DNA of 64,000 nucleotides from Mycolicibacter algericus DSM 45454 (GCF_002086455.1 NZ_MVHC01000011.1:1-64000), one strand, 5' to 3'; shown: positions 1 through 9,164, counted from the stretch's first letter. A program made the numbers and translations. Notes: generated by a model not told the origin, from the sequence alone.

Positions 1-154
1 CATCAGCCTTGGCCACCGGCGCAGCCGCCAACGGCGCCATCCCAAACGCCAAAAACGCCCCCACCGCACTACCGGCGGCCGCCACCCGGCGGCTCCGTCG
101 GCCGACCGCGCCGGTCAAACCACGACGCTCTTCACGGTGCTGCTTGTCAGTCAT
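1..154 (-). CDS. PGRS-type secreted protein, N-terminal fragment (cut by window edge)
   Basis: Reading leftwards from an ATG at 154, the frame is open to the window edge and gives 51 residues. They contain a basic N-terminus (GRRSRRVAAAG) and a hydrophobic stretch [19 protein letters not shown] ending in AKAD. This is nearly the same as the signal region of the two giant PGRS-type proteins at 35226 and 41736 ([19 protein letters not shown] in the latter). A purine-rich AGGAAA ribosome site lies about 7 nt upstream. The gene follows the stop of the 240–2648 gene by 85 bp on the same strand, so it may be the third gene of that operon. The rest of the protein is outside the window. That it is a third member of the PGRS-type family is inferred from the signal region alone. 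The twin arginines could suggest Tat export, but no strict Tat motif is present. Confidence 0.75.
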   Translation of the reverse strand, partial: MTDKQHREERRGLTGAVGRRSRRVAAAGSAVGAFLAFGMAPLAAAPVAKAD

Positions 155-239
155 TTGGGATTTCCTATCTGTGCGGCCCACAGTTGTCCTGGCTCTGGTT
201 GTCTATCGGTTCTGGAACATCGGGATTGGTTGTCGCGGG

Positions 240-2648
240 TCAGCCGTAGAAGCCCAACGCTTCGGCTATCTGTTGCGGAATATCGTTCAGCCACAGCGGC
301 AACATCCCGAAGAAGTCGCTGTCGAAGTTGAGGATGCCCAGGTCGGAAAGACCCATGCCATCGATCAGGCCGTTGATGTCGAGGTCGCCGAAGCCGAGGT
401 CGGTGAGCAGCGAGTTGATCGTTACATCACCGAGGCCGAGGTTGGCGACGATGGTGTCCAGGTCATAGTTGTCCAGGCCCAACCAGCCCAGGAACGTGCT
501 CAGCGTCGGGTCGCCGAGCAGGCTGGTCATCACGTCGGTGATGAAGTCGTCCAGATAGACCTCGTCGAGGCCCAGGCCGCCCAGCATGCTGCCGATCGAC
601 GTAGTGCCGAGCAGTTCGTTGATGAAGTCGTCGAGGTGCTGGTCGCCCATACCCAGGCCGTTGAGCAGGTTGGCGATATAGATGTCGCTCAACCCGAGTC
701 GGTCGATGAACATATCCAGGTCGATGTTGTTCAGGCCGAGGTTGTTGAGCATCGCCTGGATGTAGAGATCGTTCAAGCCGAGGCTGTCGATAAGGCCGCC
801 CAGGCTGACGCTGTCCATCCCCCAGTCCGAGAACAGCGACAACAGGGTGGTGTCGGTCAAGCCGAGCCCGCCGAAGACGTTCGTCATGAGCTCGGTCAAC
901 GTCGGGTTGAAATCCCAGGCGGTTAAGAACTCCTCCACGGTGACATTGCCGGTCAGGTCGCCCAGGCCCTCGAACAGCGTCGCCAGCTCGTAGTCGTCGA
1001 GGTTCATGGCGCCGAGCAGAGTGAACACGTTGACGTCGTAGAGGCCCATGTTCTGCACGACTTCGCCGACGGTGTTGGGACCCATCACCGCGCCCAGCGT
1101 CGGGTTGCCGGCCTTCTCGAGAAGGGAGGCCTGATCGGGGGCGAGAACACCCAGCGGCGTTTCGGCCAGGTTCGGGTAGCCCGGTTCTGGGCTGGGAAGC
1201 GTGTACATCAAGTCCACGAGCCCGACATCGGTCACCGGAGTGGTGGGGTCGTAACCCATGTCGTTCTCGCCGATCGGCATTTCCTCCAGCATTTGGCCGA
1301 GGGTCGTGAAGCCGTAATCCCCCATCAAATCGGCCAAAGTAGCACCGGGCGGGAACATCGAGAGCAGCACGTCCATCAGCTCGGAGTCGCCCGTCATTCC
1401 CGGCATGAAACCGTCGTTGAGCAGGTCGATCAATGTTTGCTCGCCGTATTCGCCGAACATGCCGGTCAGCTCGCCGACCGTGATGCCGCCGAGGCCCAGC
1501 TGCTCGAAGAGCTCGGTCAGCGGAGGGTCGCCCAGCGAGTCGGTCAACAAACCGCCGACGGTCCACGACGGGTCAACCAGGCTGGCGAGGGATTCGCTGC
1601 CCTGGGCGCCGAGCAGGTCCTTGATCAGGCCGCCCACGGTTGCGTTGTCGCCGCCCACCAGGTCCAGGATGAACTCGGAGAGAGTGGGGTTGCCGATCCC
1701 GATTTCCGGGGAGTTGAGCAGGGCGATCAGCAGGCTCGCGATCGAGTCATCCGGGCTGATACCGCCGAGGTCGGTCAGCAGCTCGGCGATCGTCGGGTTG
1801 CCGATGCCCGCCTCGTTGAACAGGCCGATCAGCAGGTTGGACAGGGTCTCGGTGCCGACCCCGAACTCGTCGAGCAGATCCACCGGCGTCATGTGGCCGT
1901 AACCGACCTGGTCGAGCAGATCGATGATCAAGGTGTCCAGCGGCGTGTCTCCGATGCCGGCCTGGCTCAGCAGGTCGGTGATGGTGGTGTCGCCGAGGCC
2001 GGTCATGTCGACGACACCGCCGACATCGAGGCTCAGTCCGGGCTGAGCCGGGGTGAGGAGGCCATTGAACAGCGGGAGGCTGAAGCCCGCGATGTCCAGG
2101 CTCTCGTGGCCGTTCAAGAACGCGTCAAGCAGCGTCGCCGGCGCGCCGACCAGCGCCGACAGCGCCCCCATCGGGTCGGTGAAGTCGAGGATCTGCTGCA
2201 TCAGCTGCTGCATCGCGGCGAAGACGGCCATCATCGGCCCCATGCCGGTGAGCAGCGAGTTCAACCACAGCGGCAGCTGCAGGTCGATATCGACCGGGAA
2301 GGGGAAGGCCTGCACGTCGATGCCGGGCAGCGGATTGGTGAAGATGTTGATGACATCCGGGATGCCGGAAATCGCTTGCGTCGGGTTGGTGAAGACGTGG
2401 ACCAGCAGCCCCCACATGTCGACCGAGTTCTGGTTCAACGCCTGCAGGTTGGCCGCGGTGTTGTTGAACAGGTCCGTCCACGGCGAGAAGAAGTCGCCGT
2501 CGGCGGTCAGGGCGACGGACCGCTGCTGCACGGCGGCGATCTCACGCTGCAGTTGCGGCAGCTGTGACGTCACCGGCGGTGCGGCGACGAGGCCCACCCC
2601 GACAATCGCCAAGCCGGTGGTGACGTAGGGACGAAGTGTTTGCTGCAT
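240..2648 (-). CDS. Secreted GjpA-like N-terminus protein with Leu/Gly solenoid repeats
   Basis: An 802-residue protein. Start ATG 2648 is preferred over the upstream in-frame 2696 because a GGGAGG ribosome site lies just ahead and the N-terminus MQQTLRPYVT matches its neighbour's MQLALRPYVT. It has a signal-like hydrophobic stretch at residues ~10–25. The following region, with DFFSPWTDLFNNTAANLQAL near residue 50 and a DAFLNG..FNGLLT segment near 185–200, resembles mycobacterial proteins annotated as outer-membrane porin GjpA. From about residue 210 to 770 there are imperfect 16–22-residue repeats of the type LGLxDxxIxxLLxxLG, interrupted by a less regular section at ~390–520. The last ~25 residues (FFGMLPLWLN..QIAEALG) match the end of the upstream paralogue. 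Function is unknown. A cell-envelope or surface role is inferred from the signal and repeat structure. It lies 40 bp after the paralogue and is probably co-transcribed with it. Confidence 0.8.
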   Translation of the reverse strand: MQQTLRPYVTTGLAIVGVGLVAAPPVTSQLPQLQREIAAVQQRSVALTADGDFFSPWTDLFNNTAANLQALNQNSVDMWGLLVHVFTNPTQAISGIPDVINIFTNPLPGIDVQAFPFPVDIDLQLPLWLNSLLTGMGPMMAVFAAMQQLMQQILDFTDPMGALSALVGAPATLLDAFLNGHESLDIAGFSLPLFNGLLTPAQPGLSLDVGGVVDMTGLGDTTITDLLSQAGIGDTPLDTLIIDLLDQVGYGHMTPVDLLDEFGVGTETLSNLLIGLFNEAGIGNPTIAELLTDLGGISPDDSIASLLIALLNSPEIGIGNPTLSEFILDLVGGDNATVGGLIKDLLGAQGSESLASLVDPSWTVGGLLTDSLGDPPLTELFEQLGLGGITVGELTGMFGEYGEQTLIDLLNDGFMPGMTGDSELMDVLLSMFPPGATLADLMGDYGFTTLGQMLEEMPIGENDMGYDPTTPVTDVGLVDLMYTLPSPEPGYPNLAETPLGVLAPDQASLLEKAGNPTLGAVMGPNTVGEVVQNMGLYDVNVFTLLGAMNLDDYELATLFEGLGDLTGNVTVEEFLTAWDFNPTLTELMTNVFGGLGLTDTTLLSLFSDWGMDSVSLGGLIDSLGLNDLYIQAMLNNLGLNNIDLDMFIDRLGLSDIYIANLLNGLGMGDQHLDDFINELLGTTSIGSMLGGLGLDEVYLDDFITDVMTSLLGDPTLSTFLGWLGLDNYDLDTIVANLGLGDVTINSLLTDLGFGDLDINGLIDGMGLSDLGILNFDSDFFGMLPLWLNDIPQQIAEALGFYG

Positions 2649-2688
2649 GATGCCCTCCCGGACGGAAGTTCCAGAGTCTTGGGGTCGC

Positions 2689-4992
2689 TTAAGCACCGAG
2701 GATCTCCGCGATCTGGTCCCCTAGGCCGTCGAGCCAGTAGGACATCGAGCCGAAGAACTCGCCGATCTGCGCATTGATGAGGGTGAGGTCACCCAGGCCC
2801 ATCGACGCGAGCAGTTCGTCGACGGTCTGAGTGCCGAAGTCGCCGAGCAGCGAGCTCACCGTCGAATCGCCGAACATCGAGTCGATCAGCTCGTTGAGGG
2901 TCTGCGTTCCCAGGCCGGCGTCGATGAGCGCGTCACCGATGGTCATGCTGCCCAAGAACTGGTCGAACAGGTCGCCCAGCGACTGCCCGCCGAGGCCGAA
3001 TTCGTTGAGCATCTCGTTGAGGCTCTGCGGACCCAGCGCCTGGCTGATGATGTCGTCGAGGTGCATGCTGCCCAGGCCGCCGTCGTCGAGCGCGCCGGCC
3101 ACGGTCTGGTCACCGAGGAACTGGTTGAGGAGTTCGCTGATGTGCTGGTTGCCGATGCCCGCCTGGTCGAGCATGTCGGCGATGGTCTGGTCGGCCGGGA
3201 CCAGCTGGTTGATCAGGTCGGAAAGCGTGGTGGCGCCCAGCGGACCGAGCAGCTCCGAGAGTGGCTGGTCGGGCATTCCCGCCAGCAACAGCTCGAGCAG
3301 GGTCTGGTCGGCCATGCCCGAGTCGGCGAGCATCTGACCGAGGGTCATCGAGAAGTTCTCTTGGATCATGTCGGCCAGCGTGGCGGTGCCCATGTCGCCG
3401 AGCATCGAAATGAGCGGATCGTTCAACTGGTCGCCCATGACGGAGGCGATGGTCATGCTCGCCAGGGAATCGGTCAGCAGGGCGTCACCACCCTTGTCCA
3501 GCGGGGTCATGCCGGTGGCGGCGAGCATGTCGTTGATCGTGAGAACGCCGGTGTAGGGCTCCAGGTTTCCGACGATGTCGCCCACCGACATGTTGGTGAT
3601 GCCCATCAGGTCGGTGATGTCCCCGACCGTGACGGTGCCGAAGCCCGCGAAGCCCATGACGTCGGCAACCGTTACGTTGCCCGATTCGCCCAGCACGGCA
3701 ACGGCCAACTGGGCCACGTCGGCGTCGGCGAGGCCGGCCTGGCTCAGCAGGTCCATGATGGTCTGGTTGCCCAGGCCCAGGCCGTCGAGCAGCGAGCCGA
3801 AGAACTCGTGGGTGCTCTGGGCGCCGATGCCGACCGCGTCGAGCAGGCCCCCCGCCGTGGTGCCGCCCAGGCCGAGCGCGTCGACCGCGGTGTGCAGCAG
3901 TCCGTTCAACGTCAGGTCGTCGGCGCCGAGGTCGCCGAGCAACTCGTTGACGGTCGGGTCACCGATGCCCAGCGCGTTGAACACGGTCATGCCGAGGTCG
4001 GCCAGCTTGAGGTCGGCCACACCGACGCTGTCGGCGATGTCGACGACCGTCGGGTTCTCGAATCCGAGCGCGTGGGTCAAGTCGATCACGAGGTCAGCGA
4101 CCTGCACGTCCCCGATGCCCAGCTGGTCCATGAGCTCAGCAATGGTCGGGTTGCCGATGCCCACGGCGTCGAGAACGGTCGTCAACACGCCGGCGACCTC
4201 GAGGTCAGCCAAACCGAGCGAGTCGAGCACGTCGACGGGGGTCTGATCGCCCATGCCCAGGCTGTCCAACAGGCCGGTCAACATGCCCGCCACCGGCATG
4301 GTGCCGATCCCGATCTGGTCGAGCAGGCCGGCGATGGTCTCATCACCGATGTTCAGCTCGTCGACCAGATCGCCCGCGGTCATGTCGATGACCAGGTTCT
4401 GGCCGGCGACCAGGATCCCGTTGAAGGCGGGGACGTCGATACCGAGCGCACCAATGGTGCTGGTGCCGTTGAGGAATGCGTCGAGCAGTCGCGGCGCCGC
4501 GGTGAAGATCGCCGCGAACGGGTCCAGCGGGTCGCTCGGGTTGAAAATCTGGTTGAGGATGTCCTGCCACGCGTCGTTGACCGTGATCATCGGACCGATG
4601 ATGCCCATGCCGATGGTCAGGATCGGCGAGAGCAGGACCATGAGCGGGTCTTCGCCGCTGATCTGAGGCATCAGGCTGGTCAGGAAGTCGAACACCTCGG
4701 GCAGCCGCGACAGCGAGCTGGGGTCACTGAAGATCTGCTCGAGCATGTTGCCCCAGCCGTTGTCGGTCCCCATCGCCACCAGGTTCGCGGCGGTGTTGTT
4801 GAAGAGGTCGACATAAGGGCCGAAGAAGTCCGCCGTGAGCTGCACGGGATAGTGCACGACGTTGTCGAGCTGCTGCCGCGGCGCGGGAGCCGACTGCAGG
4901 GCAGTAAGCGGGACCGCCGTATTGACGGCGATCAAGGCGGCACCCGCAATGGCGACGCCGGGGGTGACGTACGGGCGTAGCGCCAGCTGCAT
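2689..4992 (-). CDS. Secreted GjpA-like N-terminus protein with Leu/Gly solenoid repeats (paralogue)
   Basis: A 767-residue paralogue of the 240–2648 product. Two adjacent ATGs (4995 and 4992) follow AGGAGA. The second is chosen because it gives better spacing and the N-terminus MQLALRPYVT shared with the paralogue. A signal-like segment (GVAIAGAALIAVNTAVPL) is followed by LTADFFGPYVDLFNNTAANL, the motif shared with GjpA-type mycobacterial proteins. From about residue 210 to 735 the chain is made of repeats such as IGDETIAGLLDQIGIG and LGLGNQTIMDLLSQAGL, more regular than in the paralogue, with Leu/Ile at fixed spacing and Gly/Asp/Asn at turns. The C-terminal cap is FFGSMSYWLDGLGDQIAEIL. The repeat pattern suggests an elongated solenoid; this is an inference. 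No enzymatic motif is visible. It is first in a probable operon read from the promoter at 5030–5057. Confidence 0.8.
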   Translation of the reverse strand: MQLALRPYVTPGVAIAGAALIAVNTAVPLTALQSAPAPRQQLDNVVHYPVQLTADFFGPYVDLFNNTAANLVAMGTDNGWGNMLEQIFSDPSSLSRLPEVFDFLTSLMPQISGEDPLMVLLSPILTIGMGIIGPMITVNDAWQDILNQIFNPSDPLDPFAAIFTAAPRLLDAFLNGTSTIGALGIDVPAFNGILVAGQNLVIDMTAGDLVDELNIGDETIAGLLDQIGIGTMPVAGMLTGLLDSLGMGDQTPVDVLDSLGLADLEVAGVLTTVLDAVGIGNPTIAELMDQLGIGDVQVADLVIDLTHALGFENPTVVDIADSVGVADLKLADLGMTVFNALGIGDPTVNELLGDLGADDLTLNGLLHTAVDALGLGGTTAGGLLDAVGIGAQSTHEFFGSLLDGLGLGNQTIMDLLSQAGLADADVAQLAVAVLGESGNVTVADVMGFAGFGTVTVGDITDLMGITNMSVGDIVGNLEPYTGVLTINDMLAATGMTPLDKGGDALLTDSLASMTIASVMGDQLNDPLISMLGDMGTATLADMIQENFSMTLGQMLADSGMADQTLLELLLAGMPDQPLSELLGPLGATTLSDLINQLVPADQTIADMLDQAGIGNQHISELLNQFLGDQTVAGALDDGGLGSMHLDDIISQALGPQSLNEMLNEFGLGGQSLGDLFDQFLGSMTIGDALIDAGLGTQTLNELIDSMFGDSTVSSLLGDFGTQTVDELLASMGLGDLTLINAQIGEFFGSMSYWLDGLGDQIAEILGA

Positions 4993-5029
4993 CATGCTCT
5001 CCTAGGGAACTGATCATGGACGTTGCTGA

Positions 5030-5057
5030 ACTTTACATGAGTTTTTGGGTTTGTCGA
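5030..5057 (-). promoter_or_regulatory. Predicted promoter of the secreted-repeat-protein operon
   Basis: On the minus strand TCGACA (-35) and TAAAGT (-10, TANNNT type) are separated by 16 bp. The -10 lies about 38 bp upstream of the ATG at 4992, which leaves a short leader carrying AGGAGA. Assigned from consensus only. Confidence 0.45.
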
Positions 5058-5469
5058 CGCGGAAGTTTTCTAATGAGAATCGTTCGAAAAACGCCCCGTA
5101 TCGCCACGTATCGCGATAGATCGTCCGTCAGTGAGGACGCCTGTACGCCTGAGGCGACGATACATCCGACCAGCCGAAAATGTAGTTCTTAGGTTTAGTT
5201 AATGCTGATTCGGAGATGCGTCAGCCCGCTGAGGCGGGGCCCAGGGTTGAGCGCAGCAAACCTGAGGCCAGCGCAAGCAACCGGCGCACCGTTACGCCGA
5301 CGACGAAGTCGGTTTCCGCCTGCGCCCGGCCGGTGAGGCCCGTCACTGCAGTCGTCCAGCCTCGATCAGGTCACCGACTCGCGGGCCGCCGAATGGGTTG
5401 CGCCGGATATCAACCCGGATGACACCGCGCTCATCGGAAACATGTCAGGGTCGAGCAAAGTCCACAAAC
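5058..5469. other. Intergenic region, no supported gene
   Basis: About 410 bp between the divergent start of the secreted-repeat operon and the decayed ligase fragment. The first part is relatively AT-rich and has a TTTTCTAATGAGAA motif at 5066–5079. An open stretch in the frame of the following remnant reads LDQVTDSRAAEWVAPDIN at roughly 5358–5411. It may belong to an older decayed gene, but I cannot assign it. Short ORFs here have no ribosome site or recognisable product. Confidence 0.4.
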
Positions 5470-5800
5470 ATGTCATGGCCTGCCGCCGAATCCCCTGGCA
5501 TGACAGCGCGGTCTTCCGCAGGCGCCCAGAGACCCGCCTCGCGTGCAGGCCGACCCGGCGGCGCGATCCAAGCAACGGTTTCCGGTGTCGCGCAGCACTA
5601 TTGGATGCAGCCGCAGCAGACCGAACGCACCGTCAAAGCGGCGGCGGCCAACCTCGGCAAAGGTCGACTTTCCTGCGCACCGGCGATCTCGGGTTCCACT
5701 GCGCCGAAGAGCTTTTCATGGCAAACAGCTGGAGCACCTGGTAGCGATCCGCGACACCGACTAATAACGCAACGGTATCGAGGACACCGTCGGGGAACAT
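5470..5800 (+). pseudogene. Decayed fatty-acyl-AMP ligase (FadD26/FAAL-like) fragment
   Basis: Three plus-strand frames give consecutive pieces of a fatty-acyl-AMP ligase C-terminal half. One frame reads VSGVAQHYWMQPQQTERT, matching the family segment (NVAMGYWRKPQQTERT in FadD26-type enzymes). After a frameshift near 5670 comes TFLRTGDLGFHCAEELF, matching LRTGDLGF..GELF. After a second frameshift come GKQLEHLVAIRDTD, two stops (TAA TAA at 5763–5768) and RNGIEDTV, matching GRIKDLLIV..RNHYPDDIE. An earlier piece, around ACRRIPWHDSAVFRRRPETR, is a weaker match to the preceding region. At least two frameshifts and two stops make it non-functional. It lies tail-to-tail with the intact ligase at 5845–7782 and is not a copy of that gene, since the sequences differ clearly. 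Confidence 0.75.
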
Positions 5801-5844
5801 CGACGAGCAATCTCAGGGCGTCGTCGCCCCCGCAGGACTGCCCG

Positions 5845-7782
5845 TCAGGACCGGCCCGGCTGATCCGAGCCCTCGACCCGCTGCCCCAGATTAGCGGCGA
5901 CGAGCCGCCCCAGGCCGGCCATCAGCGCACCCTTGACCCCCTGGGCCTTGTTCTCCGGCCGGGGCTCGGCCCACTGGGCCAGCGCCACCAACTCACCGGC
6001 AACGTACTGATCGCGGCAGGCGCCGCGCTGAATCTTGCCGCTGGTGGTGGTCGGGATCCGCATCGGCTTGAGCAGCACCACCGCCTGCGCGTCGACCCCG
6101 TGGTGGGCGCGGATCGCGGCGCGGATCGATTCGATCAGGCCGTCCAGATCGACCCCGGCGGCCTCGTGGTGGTGGACCTCCTGCACCACGACCAGGTACT
6201 CGGGGGCGTAGCGCTCGGTCGGTAGCTGGAACACCGCACCGCGGCCGGGCATCAGTGCCGGGTGGCAATCCTGCACGGTCAGCTCGATGTCGTTGGGATA
6301 GTGGCTGTAGCCGCCGATCGTCATCAGGTCCTTGCACCGCCCGGTGACATACAGCTCACCGTCCCGGAAGAATCCCAAGTCGCCGCTGCGCAGGTAGGGG
6401 CCTTCCCCGGTGTCGGCCAGGTGCGCGTCGAACGCGTACTCGGTCTCCTCGGGGCGCCCCCAGTAGCCCACCCCGACGCTGGGTCCGGCGACCCAGATCT
6501 CGCCGACTTCGTCGTCGCCGCGGCGCACGCGCGTCTCGGGGTCGACGATCAGCACTTCCTGCGTCTCGGCTTTGGCGCCGCAGGCCACCAGGGACAGCGC
6601 CCCGGCGGGGTCATGCGGCGGTCCCAGCTTCGCCTCTCCTTCGTCGAGCCTCGCTGAACCGCCGGAGTCGTCGGGCACCTCCACGACCCGGTCCTCACCG
6701 AGCGAGGTCCGGTCGAAGTGCCGGACCACTGGCACCGGCGAATCGGACATCCCCGTCACACCCAGGGTCGCCTCGGCCAGACCGTAGGCCGGAATGAAGG
6801 CCTCGGCCCTGAAACCGGCCGGCGCGAACGTCTCGGTGAAGGACCGCAACGTCTCGGAGCTGATCGGCCCGGCGCCGACCACCGCGATCGACAGGCTCGA
6901 CAGATCCAGTGCGGCGCGCTGTTCGGGGGTGCTGCGTTTGACGCAGGCCTCGTAGGCGAAGTTGGGTGCGGCCGTGATCGTGGCCTGGAAGCGCGAGATC
7001 GCCTGCAGCCACCGGATGGGGCGCATCAGGAACGCACTCGGCGACATCAACACCGTGGTGCGGCCGCCGTAGATGGTGCCGAGGATGCCCCCGACGAATC
7101 CCATGTCGTGGTACTGCGGCAGCCAGGACACCCCGCTGATCGGGCTGTTGAGCACCGGAGCATCGTCGGGCGGGTTCAGTGCCCAGCGCATGATCTCGAG
7201 GTTGCTCACGTAGTTGCGATGAGTCAGCACGCAACCCTTCGGTATCCCGGTGGAGCCCGACGTGTACTGGATCATGGCCAGACTGTCGGCACCGATGCCC
7301 TGCAGTTCCCAGTCGGGGCCGTCGTCCTCGACCTCGTCCATGGCCAGCCAGCTCAGCTTCGGCCCGGCGCTGAGGCCGTCCACGGCGGCCTTCATTTTTG
7401 CCTGGGTCTTGGCCGTGGCCAGCGCGAAACGCGCATCCGCCTCGGGGACGACGGTCTCGATCCGCCGGATCGGCCAGTGCTCGTCGACCGGGACCGCGAC
7501 GGCGCCGGCGTAGAAACAGCCGAACAGCCCGGCCACGCTGTCCACCCCCGGCCGGCAGAGCACCAGCACCCGCTCGCCGGCGGCACCCTGGCGTTGCAGG
7601 TCCACCGCGATGGAACGGGCCCGGCTGTCCAGTTCCCGGTAGGTGATCCGGGCTTCTTCGGTGTCGCCCTCCGGGCAGAAGATGAATGCGGGCGTGTCTT
7701 GCAACCGCGCAGCCTGCTGCTGCAACAGGTCGACCAGCGTGTCCAGCGCCAAGGGGGCCAGGGAAGTCGTCGGTTCTGCCAT
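5845..7782 (-). CDS. Fatty-acyl-AMP ligase / FadD-family AMP-binding enzyme
   Basis: A 645-residue protein of the ANL adenylate-forming superfamily that activates fatty acids as acyl-adenylates. Visible motifs in order: the ATP/phosphate loop YTSGSTGIPKGCVLTHRN (~residue 180), WLPQYHDMGFVGG typical of FAAL enzymes, the adenine-site segment AYGLAEATLG, GEIWVAGPSVGVGYW, the hinge region YLRSGDLGFFRDGELYVTGR and the C-terminal lysine region TTTSGKIQRGACRDQY. FAALs usually pass the acyl-AMP to a polyketide synthase acyl-carrier domain, but no polyketide synthase lies in the window, so partner and substrate are unknown. ATG 7782 is chosen over the GTG at 7824, which has no ribosome site. It ends next to the remnant of another FAAL and starts 75 bp after the aminotransferase-like gene on the same strand. 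Confidence 0.88.
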   Translation of the reverse strand: MAEPTTSLAPLALDTLVDLLQQQAARLQDTPAFIFCPEGDTEEARITYRELDSRARSIAVDLQRQGAAGERVLVLCRPGVDSVAGLFGCFYAGAVAVPVDEHWPIRRIETVVPEADARFALATAKTQAKMKAAVDGLSAGPKLSWLAMDEVEDDGPDWELQGIGADSLAMIQYTSGSTGIPKGCVLTHRNYVSNLEIMRWALNPPDDAPVLNSPISGVSWLPQYHDMGFVGGILGTIYGGRTTVLMSPSAFLMRPIRWLQAISRFQATITAAPNFAYEACVKRSTPEQRAALDLSSLSIAVVGAGPISSETLRSFTETFAPAGFRAEAFIPAYGLAEATLGVTGMSDSPVPVVRHFDRTSLGEDRVVEVPDDSGGSARLDEGEAKLGPPHDPAGALSLVACGAKAETQEVLIVDPETRVRRGDDEVGEIWVAGPSVGVGYWGRPEETEYAFDAHLADTGEGPYLRSGDLGFFRDGELYVTGRCKDLMTIGGYSHYPNDIELTVQDCHPALMPGRGAVFQLPTERYAPEYLVVVQEVHHHEAAGVDLDGLIESIRAAIRAHHGVDAQAVVLLKPMRIPTTTSGKIQRGACRDQYVAGELVALAQWAEPRPENKAQGVKGALMAGLGRLVAANLGQRVEGSDQPGRS

Positions 7783-7857
7783 CGTCTGATCTGCCTTAGG
7801 AAGTGCTTGGGGGTATCGGCCCACAGCGTAGCGGGGCGAAGGGGACCGGAGCCTCGG

Positions 7858-9054
7858 TCAGCCCAACGATGCCAGCGCGCGCACCAACTGGTCGACTTCC
7901 GAGGTCGTCGAGTAGTGGCTCAGCCCCACGGTGACCGCTCCGCCGATGTCGTTGACCCCGATCACGTCCAGCACCCGCGCCCCGGCGTTGGCGATCGCCA
8001 GCACGCCGTTGTCGGCCAACCGCTGCACCACCCGCTCGGCGGTCACATTGCGCACCGCGAAGCTGACCACCGGAATCCGGACCTCGGGCTGGCCGATCAT
8101 CATCACCAGCGGCAGCGACCGCAGCGAGCCGACCAGGTAGTCGAACAGCCGATGCAGATACGCCCCGGCCGACTGCATCGAGACCGCCAGCCGCTCGGGC
8201 CGGCTGCCCCGGGCGGACTCGTCGAGCGAGGCCAGGTATTCGACGCTGGCCACCAGGCCCGCCAGCAGCCCGAACTGATGCAGCCCGACCTCCAGCCGCG
8301 CCGCGCCGACGGCGTGCGGGTTCAACGACACCGACCCGAACGTGTCGATCAGCGCCGGGTCGCGGAAGACCAGCGCCCCCACGGGCGGGCCGCCCCAGCG
8401 GGCCGCGTTGAGGGCCACCACGTCGGCCTCGACGTCGTTGATGTCGAGCAACTGGTACGGCGCCGCCGCGCAATGGTCGACCACGGCCACCCCACCGACG
8501 TCGTGGATCAACTTGGTGACGGGCCGTAGATCGGTGACCGTGCCCAGCACCCCCGACGCCGAGCTGACCGCCACCAGCCGGGTCGACGGGGTGATCAGGT
8601 TCTCCCACTGCCAGCCCGGCAGCTCCCCGGTCTCGATGTCCACCTCGGCCCATTTGAGTTTGGCGCCGTAGCGGTTGGCGGCGCGCACCCACGGGGCGAT
8701 GTTGGCCTCGTCATCGAGCCGGCTGACCAGCGTCTCGTAGCCCAGGCTCACCCGCGACGACGCCGCATCGGCCAGCGCGCTCAGCAGCACCGCGCGATCC
8801 GGCCCCAGCACCACCCCGGCGGGATCGGCGCCCACCAGGTCGGCGACGGCCTGGCGCGCGGCGACCAGCACCGCGGCACTGCGTCGGGCGGCCGGATGCG
8901 GACCCGTCGACGTGGCCAGCGATCCCCGGAAAGCGGTCGAAACCGTGGTCGCCACCGAGTCCGGGATCAACATGCCCGTCGGCGCGTCGAAATGCACCCA
9001 TCCGTCACCGAGCGTCGGGTGCAGTCCACGCACCCGGGCGACGTCATAGGCCAT
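7858..9054 (-). CDS. Class V aminotransferase / cysteine desulfurase-like protein (Rv3778c-like)
   Basis: A 398-residue fold-type-I PLP-enzyme-like protein; the position and N-terminus [19 protein letters not shown] correspond to M. tuberculosis Rv3778c. The class V layout is recognisable: [17 protein letters not shown] near the N-terminus, [16 protein letters not shown] (usually VDGAQxxPH) in the middle, and [16 protein letters not shown] where the family has SGHK..GPxGxGxL. In this alignment the PLP-binding Lys is replaced by Arg and the usual Gln by Ala. The protein may therefore lack standard aminotransferase or desulfurase chemistry, although another Lys could serve. ATG 9054 is used rather than 9078 because TAAGGT lies 7 nt ahead (leaderless pattern) and because of the family N-terminus. 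It is divergent from the Rv3779-like gene. Confidence 0.85.
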   Translation of the reverse strand: MAYDVARVRGLHPTLGDGWVHFDAPTGMLIPDSVATTVSTAFRGSLATSTGPHPAARRSAAVLVAARQAVADLVGADPAGVVLGPDRAVLLSALADAASSRVSLGYETLVSRLDDEANIAPWVRAANRYGAKLKWAEVDIETGELPGWQWENLITPSTRLVAVSSASGVLGTVTDLRPVTKLIHDVGGVAVVDHCAAAPYQLLDINDVEADVVALNAARWGGPPVGALVFRDPALIDTFGSVSLNPHAVGAARLEVGLHQFGLLAGLVASVEYLASLDESARGSRPERLAVSMQSAGAYLHRLFDYLVGSLRSLPLVMMIGQPEVRIPVVSFAVRNVTAERVVQRLADNGVLAIANAGARVLDVIGVNDIGGAVTVGLSHYSTTSEVDQLVRALASLG

Positions 9055-9061
9055 GTCAGCC

Positions 9062-9067
9062 ACCTTA
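9062..9067 (-). promoter_or_regulatory. -10 box of aminotransferase-like gene (leaderless type)
   Basis: TAAGGT on the minus strand ends 7 nt before ATG 9054. The expected transcription start coincides with the start codon. No clear -35 was identified. Confidence 0.45.
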
Positions 9068-9152
9068 GAACTTCTCAAGATCGGGTGATCGGCGAAAGTA
9101 TCGGGTAACGGGATAGCTCCCCCGCAGCGCTGAACCGTGTCACCTTGGCAGA

Positions 9153-9158
9153 CATACT
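9153..9158 (+). promoter_or_regulatory. -10 box of Rv3779-like gene (leaderless type)
   Basis: CATACT (one base from TATACT) ends 6 nt before GTG 9165. TGAACC 16 bp upstream is a weak -35 candidate. There is no ribosome site, which fits a leaderless transcript. Confidence 0.4.
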
Positions 9159-9164
9159 AGTGCA

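Noticed and set aside
5216..6225. Plus-strand frames running into the ligase gene region as a real gene
   Set aside because: The recognisable ligase pieces change frame and contain stops, so this is a pseudogene; the part beyond 5845 is the antisense of the intact ligase.
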